A DNA stretch of 64,000 nucleotides from Tagaea sp965279565 (GTDB lineage: Bacteria > Pseudomonadota > Alphaproteobacteria > CACIAM-22H2). The stretch spans positions 3,906,001 to 3,970,000 of the forward strand of contig OZ257249.1 of the NCBI GenBank assembly GCA_965279565.1, given 5' to 3'. The first letter of the stretch is position 1. Each line of letters opens with the position of its first letter. The notes under the pieces were generated by a model, which searched no databases, was not told the origin of the DNA, and worked only from the letters and a program-made list of their open reading frames with translations. The position numbers were made by a program, and so were the translations under genes. Shown one piece after another: positions 20,237-27,940 of this stretch.

Positions 20237-20701
20237 TCAGCCGGCGGCGCGGCCGTCGGACTTGCCGGCCATCGTCATCAGCGTCTGCAGCATCGTCGCG
20301 CACAGCCTTGTCTGGCCGTTCTTGTGCGCGAACACGTCGGTCTGCGTGACGACCAGCGTGCGGCCGGGCTTCAGCACCCGGCCTTTCGCGAGGATCGTCT
20401 GCCCGTCGGCGGGCGCAAGCAAGTTCATCTTATATTCAACCGTCAGCACGCTGGCACCGGGCGGCATCATCGTGAAACCGGCATAGCCGCCGGCGGAATC
20501 CGCGATCATGCCCACCACGCCGCCATGCACGTAGCCGTGCTGCTGGGCGATGGCGTCGGCATAGTCGACGGCGATGTGGGCGTGCCCCGGTTCGAGGTGG
20601 ACCAGCCGCGCGCCGATCGTCGCCATTGCACCCTGGCGGGCGAAACTGTCGCGGACCTTGGCCTCCCAGTCCGGGTCGGCCGGCGTGAAGGCGGCTTGCA
20701 T
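20237..20701 (-). CDS. PaaI-family hotdog thioesterase
   Basis: A 154-residue hotdog-fold acyl-CoA thioesterase of the PaaI group, recognised by HGGVVGMIADSAGGYA and the strand VLTVEYKMNLLAPADG. It likely hydrolyses acyl-CoA that accumulates when the pathway stalls, recycling free CoA. It is the first gene of the leucine operon, directly behind the predicted promoter/operator; the leader has AGGGGAGGGG before the ATG. It is divergent from tetR with only 39 bp between the two starts. Confidence 0.85.
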   Translation of the reverse strand: MQAAFTPADPDWEAKVRDSFARQGAMATIGARLVHLEPGHAHIAVDYADAIAQQHGYVHGGVVGMIADSAGGYAGFTMMPPGASVLTVEYKMNLLAPADGQTILAKGRVLKPGRTLVVTQTDVFAHKNGQTRLCATMLQTLMTMAGKSDGRAAG

Positions 20702-20722
20702 CCTGCTTCCCCTCCCCTAAAA

Positions 20723-20738
20723 CATACGCTACCGTATG
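20723..20738. promoter_or_regulatory. Inverted-repeat operator, likely TetR-family binding site
   Basis: CATACG-ctac-CGTATG is a perfect 6 bp inverted repeat with a 4 bp spacer. It lies in the 39 bp divergent gap, 2 bp before the tetR ATG and 21 bp before the thioesterase ATG. It covers the predicted -10 box of the leucine operon, as expected for a repressor site that also autoregulates tetR. Binding by the adjacent regulator is inferred from position. Confidence 0.65.
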
Positions 20739-20759
20739 GTATGGCCAAGCGCGTGTCAA
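20731..20759 (-). promoter_or_regulatory. Predicted promoter of the leucine-degradation operon
   Basis: On the reverse strand TTGACA (20754-20759, inside tetR) is spaced 17 bp from TACGGT (20731-20736). A start near 20724 would give a leader of about 23 nt containing AGGGGAGGGG before the thioesterase ATG. The -10 overlaps the inverted repeat at 20723-20738. An alternative pair, TTGGCC with TATGTT, is shifted downstream. Confidence 0.5.
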
Positions 20760-21298
20760 CGAAGCCCCGTCTGGATGCCGGCGCCTGGATCGACGCCGCC
20801 CTCGACGCGCTTGCCGCCGAGGGGCCCGGCGCGGTGCGCGTCGAGCCGCTCGCCAAGCGGCTGGCCGTCACCAAGGGGTCGTTCTACTGGCATTTCCGCG
20901 ACCGCGAAGACCTGCTGTGCCGCGCCCTGGCGTGCTGGCAGGAAGCGCGCATCGCCGCGATCCGCGAGCAGACGGCCGATGCGCCCGACCCGCGCGCCAC
21001 GCTCGCCGCCCTGCTCGATCTCTATGCCCGGGCCCCCAATCCGAAGGGGCTGGCGGTCGAGCTCGCCATCCGCGCACTTGCGCGGAACCATGTAGCGGCG
21101 GCCGATACCGTTGCACTGGTGGACAGCGAGCGCCTTGTGCGTGTCGCGGCCCTGTTCGTGCGCGCGGGCCTCGATACCGAGCAGGCGCAGGCGCGCGCAC
21201 TCCTGTTTTATGCGTTCCTTTTCGGCCAGAGCCTGCTCGGCGGGCGACGCCAAACCGCAAGAATTGCCGATGCAGCACGGATGGTACTGGCGATCTGA
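20741..21298 (+). CDS. TetR-family transcriptional regulator
   Basis: A 185-residue one-component repressor. The N-terminal helix-turn-helix reads AVRVEPLAKRLAVTKGSFYWHFRDREDLL, whose GSFYWHF recognition helix is typical of TetR proteins; the C-terminal ligand domain is helical and not assignable. The ATG at 20741 is preferred because the DNA-binding domain begins about 10 residues later. It is divergent from the leucine operon and 2 bp downstream of the CATACG/CGTATG repeat, so it is the obvious candidate to repress that operon and itself, with an acyl-CoA as likely inducer (inference). The GST-like gene follows 38 bp later on the same strand. Confidence 0.85.
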   Translation: MAKRVSTKPRLDAGAWIDAALDALAAEGPGAVRVEPLAKRLAVTKGSFYWHFRDREDLLCRALACWQEARIAAIREQTADAPDPRATLAALLDLYARAPNPKGLAVELAIRALARNHVAAADTVALVDSERLVRVAALFVRAGLDTEQAQARALLFYAFLFGQSLLGGRRQTARIADAARMVLAI

Positions 21299-21336
21299 TC
21301 TGCTATCCTCGGCTATCCGAAGCGCGAGGTCGCCAC

Positions 21337-22038
21337 GTGCCGCTCACGCTCATCAAGTTCCCGCCCGCCTTCGGATTGCCGGACCCCAGCCCGTTCTGCA
21401 TCAAGGCGGAGATCCTGCTGAAGATGAGCGGGCTGCCTTACGCGGTCGAGGCCACCGGCAATCCGCGCAAGGGGCCGAAAGGCAAGCTGCCGGCGTTGCG
21501 CGACGGCGGATTGCTGGTCGGCGATTCCGAGCTCATCCGCAAGCATCTGGAAATCGTCCACCGGATCGATTTCGACAAGGGGCTCGGGGCCCTGCAGCGC
21601 GCACGCGCGCACGCCTTCGCGCGCATGCTGGAGGAACGCACCTACTGGTGTGGCGTGCATGTGCGCTGGATCGAGGAGTCCGCGTGGCAAGTCATGTCGC
21701 GCACGCTGTTCCGCCGATTGCCGCCCGTCGTGCGATGGATCGTTCCGGCGATCGTGCGGTGCGTCGTGCGCCACCGGCTGCGCGCGCACGGTCTGGGCCG
21801 GCACACGCGCGAGGAGATCATGGCGCTGGGTATTGCGGATTTCGCCGCCGTATCGGCGGAACTCGGCGATCGCGCCTTCTTCATGGGCCAGTCGCCAAGT
21901 GCGGCGGACGCGACCGTCTACGCGCTGCTGGCGGCCTTCGCGATCCCGCCCTTCGACAACCCGATCCGCGCGTCGATCCTGGCCACGCCCAATCTCGTCG
22001 CCTACATGGGCCGGATGAAGGCGCGCTACTTCGCCTGA
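21337..22038 (+). CDS. Glutathione S-transferase-like protein (metaxin/FAXC type)
   Basis: A 233-residue two-domain thioredoxin/GST-fold protein starting at a GTG with an upstream GAGG. The N-terminal part contains FGLPDPSPFCIKAEILLKMS, the CxxA-like thioredoxin motif of the GST_N_4/metaxin group, followed by KGKLPALRDGGLLVGDSELI (cis-Pro and glutathione-contact Ser). The C-terminal helical part ends with the domain FMGQSPSAADATVYALLAAF. These proteins occur in bacteria and as FAXC/CDR proteins in animals; the substrate is unknown. It is downstream of tetR on the same strand, and its 3' end overlaps the convergent DMT gene by 13 bp. Confidence 0.8.
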   Translation: MPLTLIKFPPAFGLPDPSPFCIKAEILLKMSGLPYAVEATGNPRKGPKGKLPALRDGGLLVGDSELIRKHLEIVHRIDFDKGLGALQRARAHAFARMLEERTYWCGVHVRWIEESAWQVMSRTLFRRLPPVVRWIVPAIVRCVVRHRLRAHGLGRHTREEIMALGIADFAAVSAELGDRAFFMGQSPSAADATVYALLAAFAIPPFDNPIRASILATPNLVAYMGRMKARYFA

Positions 22039-22937
22039 CGGCGCGTGCCGAGCCATAGGCCCGGCAGCAGCAGGGCCAAGCCCACGAGATGGAAATCCGC
22101 GAGCCGCTCGCCGAGCAGCAGCCAGCCGAGCCCGGCCCCGTAGAGCGGCGTCAGGTACAGGATCAGGCTCGCCGTCGCCGGGCCGAGTGCAGCGACGATC
22201 AGCGAATAGGACAGGTACGAGCCGATGCCCGGCACCAGGGCAAGGAACAGCACGATGCCGGCCGTTTTCCATTCGAGCAGCGTGGGTGCCAGGAACGCGA
22301 ACTCGGCGACATAGAACGGCAGCGTGGCGAGCACGCCGCCCGCACAGATCGCCGCGAGCCGCGCGGTCGGATCGAAGCGTGTCGGGCTGTGGCGCAGCAG
22401 TACCGAATAGATCGACCAGGCGATCATCGCCACGAGGATCATCAGGTCGCCCGGCACGAATTCGAGCCGCAGCACGTTGGACGGATCGCCGCGCAGCACG
22501 ATCCAGGACATGCCGGCGAAGCACGCGGCCACGCCGGCGATCTGGCGCGACGAGATCGGCTCGCCGTAGCGCAACCACCCGATCAGCACGACCAGCACGG
22601 GCGAGACGGCGTAGATCAGCGCGATGTTCATCGCCGTGGTCGTGATGCCGGCGTAGTAGACCGGCGCGCCGCACACGCCCATGCCGAGGAAGCCCAGCCA
22701 CAGATAGGTGCGCCACTGCGCGCGGATCTCGTCGCGCCCGCGCCACAGCCGCTCGGCGACGAACGGCAGCAGGATCGCGAAGGTCAGCGTCCAGCGCCCG
22801 AAGGCGAGCGCCACCGAGGGGATCTCGCCCGCGTTCCAGCGCGCGACGAGCATGTTGCTCGCGAAGAAAAGCGGGATCAGGAAGAACAGGACGAGCGCCG
22901 TGCGCCGGCCGATCTGGGACGAAACGATTGAGGCCAT
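22026..22937 (-). CDS. DMT-family (EamA) permease
   Basis: A 303-residue inner-membrane transporter with about ten hydrophobic helices arranged as two EamA repeats (about residues 10-145 and 155-295). Diagnostic pieces are PLFFASNMLVARW in helix 1, MNIALIYAVSPVLVVLIGW closing repeat 1, and SLILYLTPLYGAGLGWLLLGE in repeat 2. The family exports amino acids, nucleosides or other metabolites; the substrate cannot be read here. The start at 22937 is chosen over an upstream in-frame ATG because the upstream 15 residues are strongly basic and non-native. It converges with the GST-like gene and is divergent from the DUF3303 gene. Confidence 0.85.
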   Translation of the reverse strand: MASIVSSQIGRRTALVLFFLIPLFFASNMLVARWNAGEIPSVALAFGRWTLTFAILLPFVAERLWRGRDEIRAQWRTYLWLGFLGMGVCGAPVYYAGITTTAMNIALIYAVSPVLVVLIGWLRYGEPISSRQIAGVAACFAGMSWIVLRGDPSNVLRLEFVPGDLMILVAMIAWSIYSVLLRHSPTRFDPTARLAAICAGGVLATLPFYVAEFAFLAPTLLEWKTAGIVLFLALVPGIGSYLSYSLIVAALGPATASLILYLTPLYGAGLGWLLLGERLADFHLVGLALLLPGLWLGTRRQAK

Positions 22938-23043
22938 CGCGGAATCTAACCACCGGCCGCGCCATTGTCGCCACTTGTGCAAGCTTGACAGGTATGCGCC
23001 GGCATCGGATGTCTAGCGGCAACCGGAGAGGGAGATCGATGCC

Positions 23044-23349
23044 GTGCTGTTCATGATCGTCGAGCGCTTCAAGGACCAGGACGCCGTGCCGGTCTACCGA
23101 CGGGTGCGCGAGAAGGGGCGCCGTCTCCCGAAGGGGCTGACCTATGTCGGCAGCTGGATCGAACCGAACTTCGATCGCTGCTTCCAGCTGATGGAATGCG
23201 ACGATCTCCGCCTGCTGCAGGAGTGGATCCTGGGCTGGCGCGGTGCAGGCATCGCGTTCGAGATCGTTCCGGTCGTGCCGAGCAAGGAAACGCAGGCGGT
23301 CGTGGCGCCGTTCCTGAATCCGGCGAAGCCGAAGCGGACGCGCGGCTGA
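23044..23349 (+). CDS. DUF3303-like small protein
   Basis: A 101-residue protein beginning MLFMIVERFKDQDAVPVYRR, matching the DUF3303 pattern (MLFMxIExF...YxRxxxxGR), a small dimeric ferredoxin-like fold of unknown function. The GTG start at 23044 is used because it lies about 9 bp after GGAGAGGGAG and includes the conserved first residues; an ATG 3 codons later is the alternative. It is monocistronic: divergent from the permease (106 bp gap) and convergent with the PAS gene (18 bp). A TTGACA (23000 region) lies upstream but its -10 is unclear. Confidence 0.7.
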   Translation: MLFMIVERFKDQDAVPVYRRVREKGRRLPKGLTYVGSWIEPNFDRCFQLMECDDLRLLQEWILGWRGAGIAFEIVPVVPSKETQAVVAPFLNPAKPKRTRG

Positions 23350-23367
23350 ACCGGCCGCCCCGCGCCT

Positions 23368-23907
23368 TCACGCGCTCAGCGAACTCCGCCCGGCGGGCAT
23401 CCTCGGCATCAGACTCTGGATCCCCGGATAGCTGCTGGCGATCAGGAGCATGTCGACCGTTTCGCCGTCGGAGGACAGCGGAAAATAGACGCGTTCGCTG
23501 TCGATGAAATCGCGATTGGGATGCGGCATCGGGAACCTGTCGTAGACGGGGCTGCCCGTCTCGACGGCGGCACGCATGTTCGCCCCGATCCGGCCGACGA
23601 ATCCGGCAAGGACCGCATCCTCCAGGAAGAGACCGGTGATCTCGCGCCCGGCCATGTCCGATTGCGCCGAGCCGACGAGACGGTAGCGAAAGCGCATACG
23701 GTCGGGCTCGCGCACGACGTCGACGAGATTGATCAGCTGCAGATTCGGCACGAAGTCGCAGGGATCGATGTCCCGCCGCCCGGCAAACTTCTTTCCGCGC
23801 GCGCGCTCGGCAAGATACAGCCGCACCTGCCCGTACCAAGGGTGGATGCTGTCGAAGTCAGCACCTTGCGGGACGTGCCCTGAATGGCCGCCTGCGGGAT
23901 CGGTCAT
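23368..23907 (-). CDS. PAS_5-family protein
   Basis: A 179-residue soluble protein of the alphaproteobacterial PAS_5 group. RRDIDPCDFVPNLQLINLVDVV followed by MRFRYRLVGSAQSDMAGREITGLFLED is the characteristic core, with the small-ligand sensing fold but no output domain. Family members are usually stand-alone and of unknown partner. The start at 23907 is supported by homology beginning near residue 20 and by an extended -10 element 46 bp upstream. It follows maeB on the same strand with a 115 bp gap, and probably has its own promoter. Confidence 0.75.
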   Translation of the reverse strand: MTDPAGGHSGHVPQGADFDSIHPWYGQVRLYLAERARGKKFAGRRDIDPCDFVPNLQLINLVDVVREPDRMRFRYRLVGSAQSDMAGREITGLFLEDAVLAGFVGRIGANMRAAVETGSPVYDRFPMPHPNRDFIDSERVYFPLSSDGETVDMLLIASSYPGIQSLMPRMPAGRSSLSA

Positions 23908-23952
23908 CGAAACCGCCCTCGTTGGATCTGCCGACAGGAAAATCGTAGGTCG

Positions 23953-23961
23953 ACTATAGCA
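23953..23961 (-). promoter_or_regulatory. Predicted extended -10 element of the PAS gene
   Basis: The reverse strand reads TGCTATAGT, an extended -10 (TGn plus TATAGT), 46 bp upstream of the PAS ATG in the maeB-PAS gap. No good -35 is visible, as is usual for extended -10 promoters. Confidence 0.4.
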
Positions 23962-24022
23962 CGAACCGGCGCGGAACGCCGACTGCGCGACCGGCCGGGC
24001 GCGTACGGAGTTACCGGCGGCC

Positions 24023-26302
24023 TCAGTTCGCCTGGTCGACCTGCGCGTCGACGACGCAGAAGGCGGCCATGTTGACGATGCCGCGCACGCTCGCACTGCC
24101 GTCGAGGACGTGGACCGGCTTGTTCATGCCCAGCAGGATCGGGCCGATCTTCTGCGCCTCGCCCAGCTCCTTGAGCAGGCTGAACGAGATGTTCGCCGCA
24201 TCGAGCGTGGGCATCACCAGCAGGTTCGCCGCCCCTTCCAGACGCCCTTCGAGGATGCGCTGGCTGCGGATCTCCTGCGACAGGGCCGCCTCGGCGGTCA
24301 TCTCGCCGTCGACCTCCAGATAGGGCGCCATCGCCTGCACCCGTTCGAGGGCCGCGCGCATCTTGCGCGCACTCTTGGTGTCGGCCGACCCGAAATTCGA
24401 GTGCGACAGCAGCGCCGCCTTGGGCTTGATGCCGAAATGCTTGATCACGTCGGCCGCACGCACCGTCATCTCGGCGATCTGGACGGGCGTGGGATCGGGC
24501 GTGACGTGGGTGTCGCAGATGAAGACCGTGCCGTGCGCGTGCACGAGAGCGGAAAGTGCCGCCGGCACCTCGACGCCGGGCCGCAGCCCGATCACGTCGA
24601 TGATGTCGTTGAGGATGCGCGAATAGCGGCCGACCAGCCCGCAGATGAGGCCATCCGCCTCGCCCTGCCGCACCGCGAGCGCCCCCAGTACGGCATTGCG
24701 CGTGCGCACGATCGTGCGCGCCGTGTCGGGCGATACGCCCCGCCGACCCATGATCTGGTGGTAGAGCTGCCAGTCGCGCGCGTAGTTCGGCACGTCCTCG
24801 GGATTGAGAAGCGTGAAATCCTTGTCGATCTCGATGCGCAGGCCGAGCTTCTCGATGCGCTTGCGGATCGTCTCGCGCCGGCCGATCAGGATCGGCAGGC
24901 AGATCTCCTCGTCGATCAGCGTCTGCGTGGCGCGCAGCACGCGTTCGTCCTCGCCGTCGGCGAAGATGACACGCTTGGGATTGGCGCGCGCGCGCTCGAA
25001 GATCGGCTTCATGACGAAGCCCGAGCGGTAGACGAACTGCGACAGGCTGTCGCGATAGGCGTCGAAATTCGCGATGGGCCGCGTCGCCACGCCGGACTCC
25101 ATCGCCGCCCTGGCGACGGCGGGGGCGATCTCGGTGATCAGGCGCGGATCGAAGGGCTTCGGGATCAGGTTCTCGGGCCCGAAGGCCGGCGGCTCGCCGC
25201 CATAGGCAGCCACGACGACGTCCGAAGGTTCCTGCATGGCGAGATCGGCGATCGCGCGCACAGCGGCGACCTTCATCGCCTCGTTGATCGTGCGCGCACC
25301 CACGTCGAGGGCACCGCGGAAGATGAACGGGAAGCAGAGGACGTTGTTGACCTGGTTGGGATAGTCCGACCGGCCCGTCGCGACGATCGCGTCGGGGCGC
25401 ACGGCCTTGACCTCTTCGGGCAGGATCTCGGGCGTCGGGTTGGCGAGGGCGAGGATCAGCGGCGCCTTGCCCATCTTGGCGACCATCGCGGGCTTCAGCA
25501 CGCGCGGGGCCGACAGGCCGAGGAACACGTCGGCGTCGCCGATCACGTCGTCGAGCGTGCGCGCGTTGGTCTCGCGCGCGTAGCGCGACTTGCGCGGGTC
25601 CATCTGCTCGACGCGGCCCTTGTAGACCACGCCCGCGATGTCGGTGACCCAGATGTTCTCCTGCTTGAGGCCGAGATCGACGAGCAGGTCGAGGCAGGCC
25701 AGTGCCGCCGCCCCCGCCCCCGACGTGACGAGCTTGACCTTGTCGAGCGACTTGCCGACCACGCGCAGCCCGTTGAGGATCGCGGCACCGACGATGATCG
25801 CCGTGCCGTGCTGGTCGTCGTGGAAGACGGGGATGTTGAGGCGCTTCCTGAGCTTCGCTTCGATCTCGAAGCACTCGGGCGCCTTGATGTCCTCGAGATT
25901 GATGCCGCCGAAGGTCGGCTCGAGCGAGGCGATGATGTCGACCAGCTTGTCGGGATCGCGCTCGTCGATCTCGATGTCGAACACGTCGATGCCGGCGAAC
26001 TTCTTGAAGAGGACGGCCTTGCCCTCCATCACCGGCTTCGATGCCAGCGGCCCGATGGCGCCGAGGCCGAGCACGGCCGTGCCGTTCGTGATGACGGCGA
26101 CGAGATTGGCGCGGCTGGTGACGGTGGCGGCCTCGGCCGGATCGGCGACGATCGCCTCGCACGCGGCGGCCACGCCCGGCGAATAGGCGAGTGCCAGATC
26201 GCGCTGGTTGGCCAATGGCTTGGTCGCGACGATTGCGAGTTTGCCCGGCGTGGGAAACCGGTGATACTCGAGCGCGCTATCGCGCAACTTGTCGTCGGCC
26301 AT
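24023..26302 (-). CDS. maeB: NADP-dependent malic enzyme, MaeB type with PTA-like domain
   Basis: Decarboxylates malate to pyruvate with NADP+ reduction, linking the TCA cycle to pyruvate and supplying NADPH. The 759-residue protein has an N-terminal malic domain (YSPGVAAACEAI; catalytic region FEIEAKLRKRLNIPVFHDD) and a central NAD-binding domain (TSGAGAAALACLDLL). The C-terminal phosphotransacetylase-like domain from about 430 onward (DGEDERVLRATQTLIDEEI, IRTRNAVLGALAVRQGEADG) is usually catalytically inactive and regulatory, binding acetyl-CoA. The start at 26302 matches the family N-terminus MADDKLRDSALEYHRFP. A tRNA-Leu lies 30 bp upstream on the same strand. Confidence 0.95.
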   Translation of the reverse strand: MADDKLRDSALEYHRFPTPGKLAIVATKPLANQRDLALAYSPGVAAACEAIVADPAEAATVTSRANLVAVITNGTAVLGLGAIGPLASKPVMEGKAVLFKKFAGIDVFDIEIDERDPDKLVDIIASLEPTFGGINLEDIKAPECFEIEAKLRKRLNIPVFHDDQHGTAIIVGAAILNGLRVVGKSLDKVKLVTSGAGAAALACLDLLVDLGLKQENIWVTDIAGVVYKGRVEQMDPRKSRYARETNARTLDDVIGDADVFLGLSAPRVLKPAMVAKMGKAPLILALANPTPEILPEEVKAVRPDAIVATGRSDYPNQVNNVLCFPFIFRGALDVGARTINEAMKVAAVRAIADLAMQEPSDVVVAAYGGEPPAFGPENLIPKPFDPRLITEIAPAVARAAMESGVATRPIANFDAYRDSLSQFVYRSGFVMKPIFERARANPKRVIFADGEDERVLRATQTLIDEEICLPILIGRRETIRKRIEKLGLRIEIDKDFTLLNPEDVPNYARDWQLYHQIMGRRGVSPDTARTIVRTRNAVLGALAVRQGEADGLICGLVGRYSRILNDIIDVIGLRPGVEVPAALSALVHAHGTVFICDTHVTPDPTPVQIAEMTVRAADVIKHFGIKPKAALLSHSNFGSADTKSARKMRAALERVQAMAPYLEVDGEMTAEAALSQEIRSQRILEGRLEGAANLLVMPTLDAANISFSLLKELGEAQKIGPILLGMNKPVHVLDGSASVRGIVNMAAFCVVDAQVDQAN

Positions 26303-26332
26303 CGCGCACGCCCGGTTCTGAAAAAAGAGCAA

Positions 26333-26418
26333 TGGTGCGGTCGAGAAGACTCGAACTTCCACGACCTTTCGGCCACCAGCACCTCAAGCTGGCGCGTCTA
26401 CCGTTCCGCCACGACCGC
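26333..26418 (-). tRNA. tRNA-Leu (GAG), CCA encoded
   Basis: The reverse strand folds into a type II tRNA of 86 nt. The acceptor stem is GCGGTCG paired with CGACCGC, with discriminator A and a genomically encoded CCA. The anticodon stem CCAGC/GCTGG encloses loop TTGAGGT, giving anticodon GAG (reads CUC/CUU leucine codons). A long variable arm (TGGCCGAAAGGTCG) is as expected for tRNA-Leu, followed by the T arm with GTTCGAGTC. It lies between lipB (divergent) and maeB (same strand). Confidence 0.95.
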
Positions 26419-26431
26419 ACATCGCGTAAGT

Positions 26432-26453
26432 GCTTCGGCAAGGCTTGCCAAGC
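26432..26453. repeat. Near-perfect palindrome between tRNA-Leu and lipB
   Basis: GCTT-c-GGCAAG-g-CTTGCC-AAGC is a near-perfect inverted repeat in the 95 bp divergent gap between tRNA-Leu and lipB. It contains TTGCCA (plus) and TTGGCA (minus), so it could serve -35 functions for both directions or bind a regulator. A second short hairpin GGGGGT...ACCCCC follows in the lipB leader. Confidence 0.4.
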
Positions 26454-26513
26454 ACGGGGAGGCGGGGATACCAAATCGGGGGGGTATATGCAAGACCCCC
26501 TGCCGGGTGCGCA

Positions 26514-27206
26514 ATGACTTGGAAAAACAGCCCCTTGGACGACCTTGCCTGGATCGTCGCGGACGGCCCAACGGGCTATCCCGAAGCGCTCGCCTTCATG
26601 GAGGCGCGGGTGGCGCAAATCCATGCCGGGACGGCGCCCGAGACGGTCTGGCTGGTCGAGCATCCCCCGCTCTACACGGCCGGGACTTCGGCCAAGGAAG
26701 GCGATCTGGTGGCCCCCGGCCGCTTCCCGGTCTACGAGGCGGGGCGCGGCGGGCAGTACACGTATCACGGGCCGGGCCAGCGCGTGGGCTACGCGATGCT
26801 CGACCTCAGGCGCCGCGGCGGCGACGTGCGCGCCTATGTGACGCATCTCGAGGAATGGATCATCCGCACCCTCGCCCGCTTCAACGTGAAGGGCGAACGG
26901 CGCGAGGGGCGCATCGGCATCTGGGTCGACCGCGGGCCCGACGGGCGCGGCGGCCGGCGCGAGGACAAGATCGGGGCGCTGGGCGTGCGCGTGCGGCGCG
27001 GCGTCACGTTCCACGGCATCTCGCTGAATGTCGACTGCGACCTGTCGCATTTCGCCGGCATCGTGCCGTGCGGAATTTCGGCGCCCAGCTTTGGTGTCAC
27101 GTCGCTCGCCGATCTCGGCCAGATCGTGTCGATGGCGGAGGTCGACATGGCGCTGGAAGCCGCGTTCCGCGAGACGTTCGGGGACGCTGAGCCGCTTGCG
27201 GCCTAG
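26514..27206 (+). CDS. lipB: Octanoyl-[ACP]:protein N-octanoyltransferase
   Basis: Transfers octanoate from acyl carrier protein to the E2 and GcvH lipoyl domains, the first step of endogenous lipoate synthesis. The 230-residue protein contains RGGQYTYHGPGQRVGYAMLD (substrate-binding region), the catalytic lysine in REDKIGALGVRV and the catalytic cysteine in IVPCGI. The start at 26514 matches the usual length (about 220-230) and family N-terminus. It is divergent from tRNA-Leu and its 3' end overlaps the first TauE/SafE gene by 4 bp (convergent). Confidence 0.94.
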   Translation: MTWKNSPLDDLAWIVADGPTGYPEALAFMEARVAQIHAGTAPETVWLVEHPPLYTAGTSAKEGDLVAPGRFPVYEAGRGGQYTYHGPGQRVGYAMLDLRRRGGDVRAYVTHLEEWIIRTLARFNVKGERREGRIGIWVDRGPDGRGGRREDKIGALGVRVRRGVTFHGISLNVDCDLSHFAGIVPCGISAPSFGVTSLADLGQIVSMAEVDMALEAAFRETFGDAEPLAA

Positions 27207-27940
27207 CTGCGCAGCGCCGTCCACAGGAAGTTGGCCCCGCCCGCGATCACGAGCACGTCCATCAGGCCGGTATGGATGCGCATCGGCAGTCGGTCGACGA
27301 GCCATCTGGCGACATAGCCGCCCGGCAGCGTGGCGACCCCGACGATGATGCCGACGGCCAGCAGCCGCCCGTCGAGCAGGCCCGTGGCGGCGAAGGTCGC
27401 GAGCTTCGAGAAATGCGTCGAGAGCGCCACCGCCGCGATCGTGCCGATCAGGGCGGCCCCCTTCAGCCCCGTCGCCATCAACAGGGCGGACGCGAGGAAG
27501 TTGGTGCCGGGTGTCGCCCCCGACAGCAGCCCGAACGCCCCGCCCGCGACGAACGTGCCGGCGGGACCGAGCGCAAGCCTGCGGTGTTCCAGCGCCCGGC
27601 GCACCGGCACCGAGGCGATCAGGAAGACGCCCAGGAATAGAGCAAGCTGGCGCGGTTCCAGCACCGTCAGGATCCAGGCACCCGCGAAGGACAGCGGCAG
27701 GCCCAGCGCCGACATTCGCCGGATCGCGGGCCAGGACAGTTCGCGCCGGAACGCCCACATGCGGCCGAAATTCGTGAACAGCGTGGCGACCGTCGTTGCC
27801 GGCACCACGCCTGCGATTCCGACGACCGGGGCGAGGAACACCGGGATCACCATCCCGACCCCGTAGCCGGCGATGCCGCCCAGCACCGACGCGGCGAACG
27901 CGACGATGGCGGCGACGAGCAGGTCGTCGAAGCCGGTCAC
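27203..27940 (-). CDS. TauE/SafE-family membrane permease
   Basis: A 245-residue inner-membrane protein with about seven to eight hydrophobic helices and two copies of the TauE/SafE glycine-rich motif (SVLGGIAGYGVGMVIPVFLAP near residue 20; GAFGLLSGATPGTNFLASAL near 135). The family exports anions such as sulfite, sulfoacetate or other organosulfonates; the substrate here is unknown. It starts with GTG, which overlaps the stop of the second TauE gene as GTGA, so the pair is translationally coupled and may form a heteromer. It is convergent with lipB (4 bp overlap). Confidence 0.8.
   Translation of the reverse strand: MTGFDDLLVAAIVAFAASVLGGIAGYGVGMVIPVFLAPVVGIAGVVPATTVATLFTNFGRMWAFRRELSWPAIRRMSALGLPLSFAGAWILTVLEPRQLALFLGVFLIASVPVRRALEHRRLALGPAGTFVAGGAFGLLSGATPGTNFLASALLMATGLKGAALIGTIAAVALSTHFSKLATFAATGLLDGRLLAVGIIVGVATLPGGYVARWLVDRLPMRIHTGLMDVLVIAGGANFLWTALRS

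Noticed and set aside
26461..26513. GGGGGT/ACCCCC hairpin before lipB as a terminator of the plus strand
   Set aside because: No plus-strand transcript ends here and no U tract follows. It is at most a leader hairpin.
24110..27190. Open frame of 1026 codons on the plus strand covering maeB, tRNA-Leu and lipB
   Set aside because: It runs antisense to maeB, through a tRNA gene, then out of frame over lipB. The real genes in this interval have full motifs.
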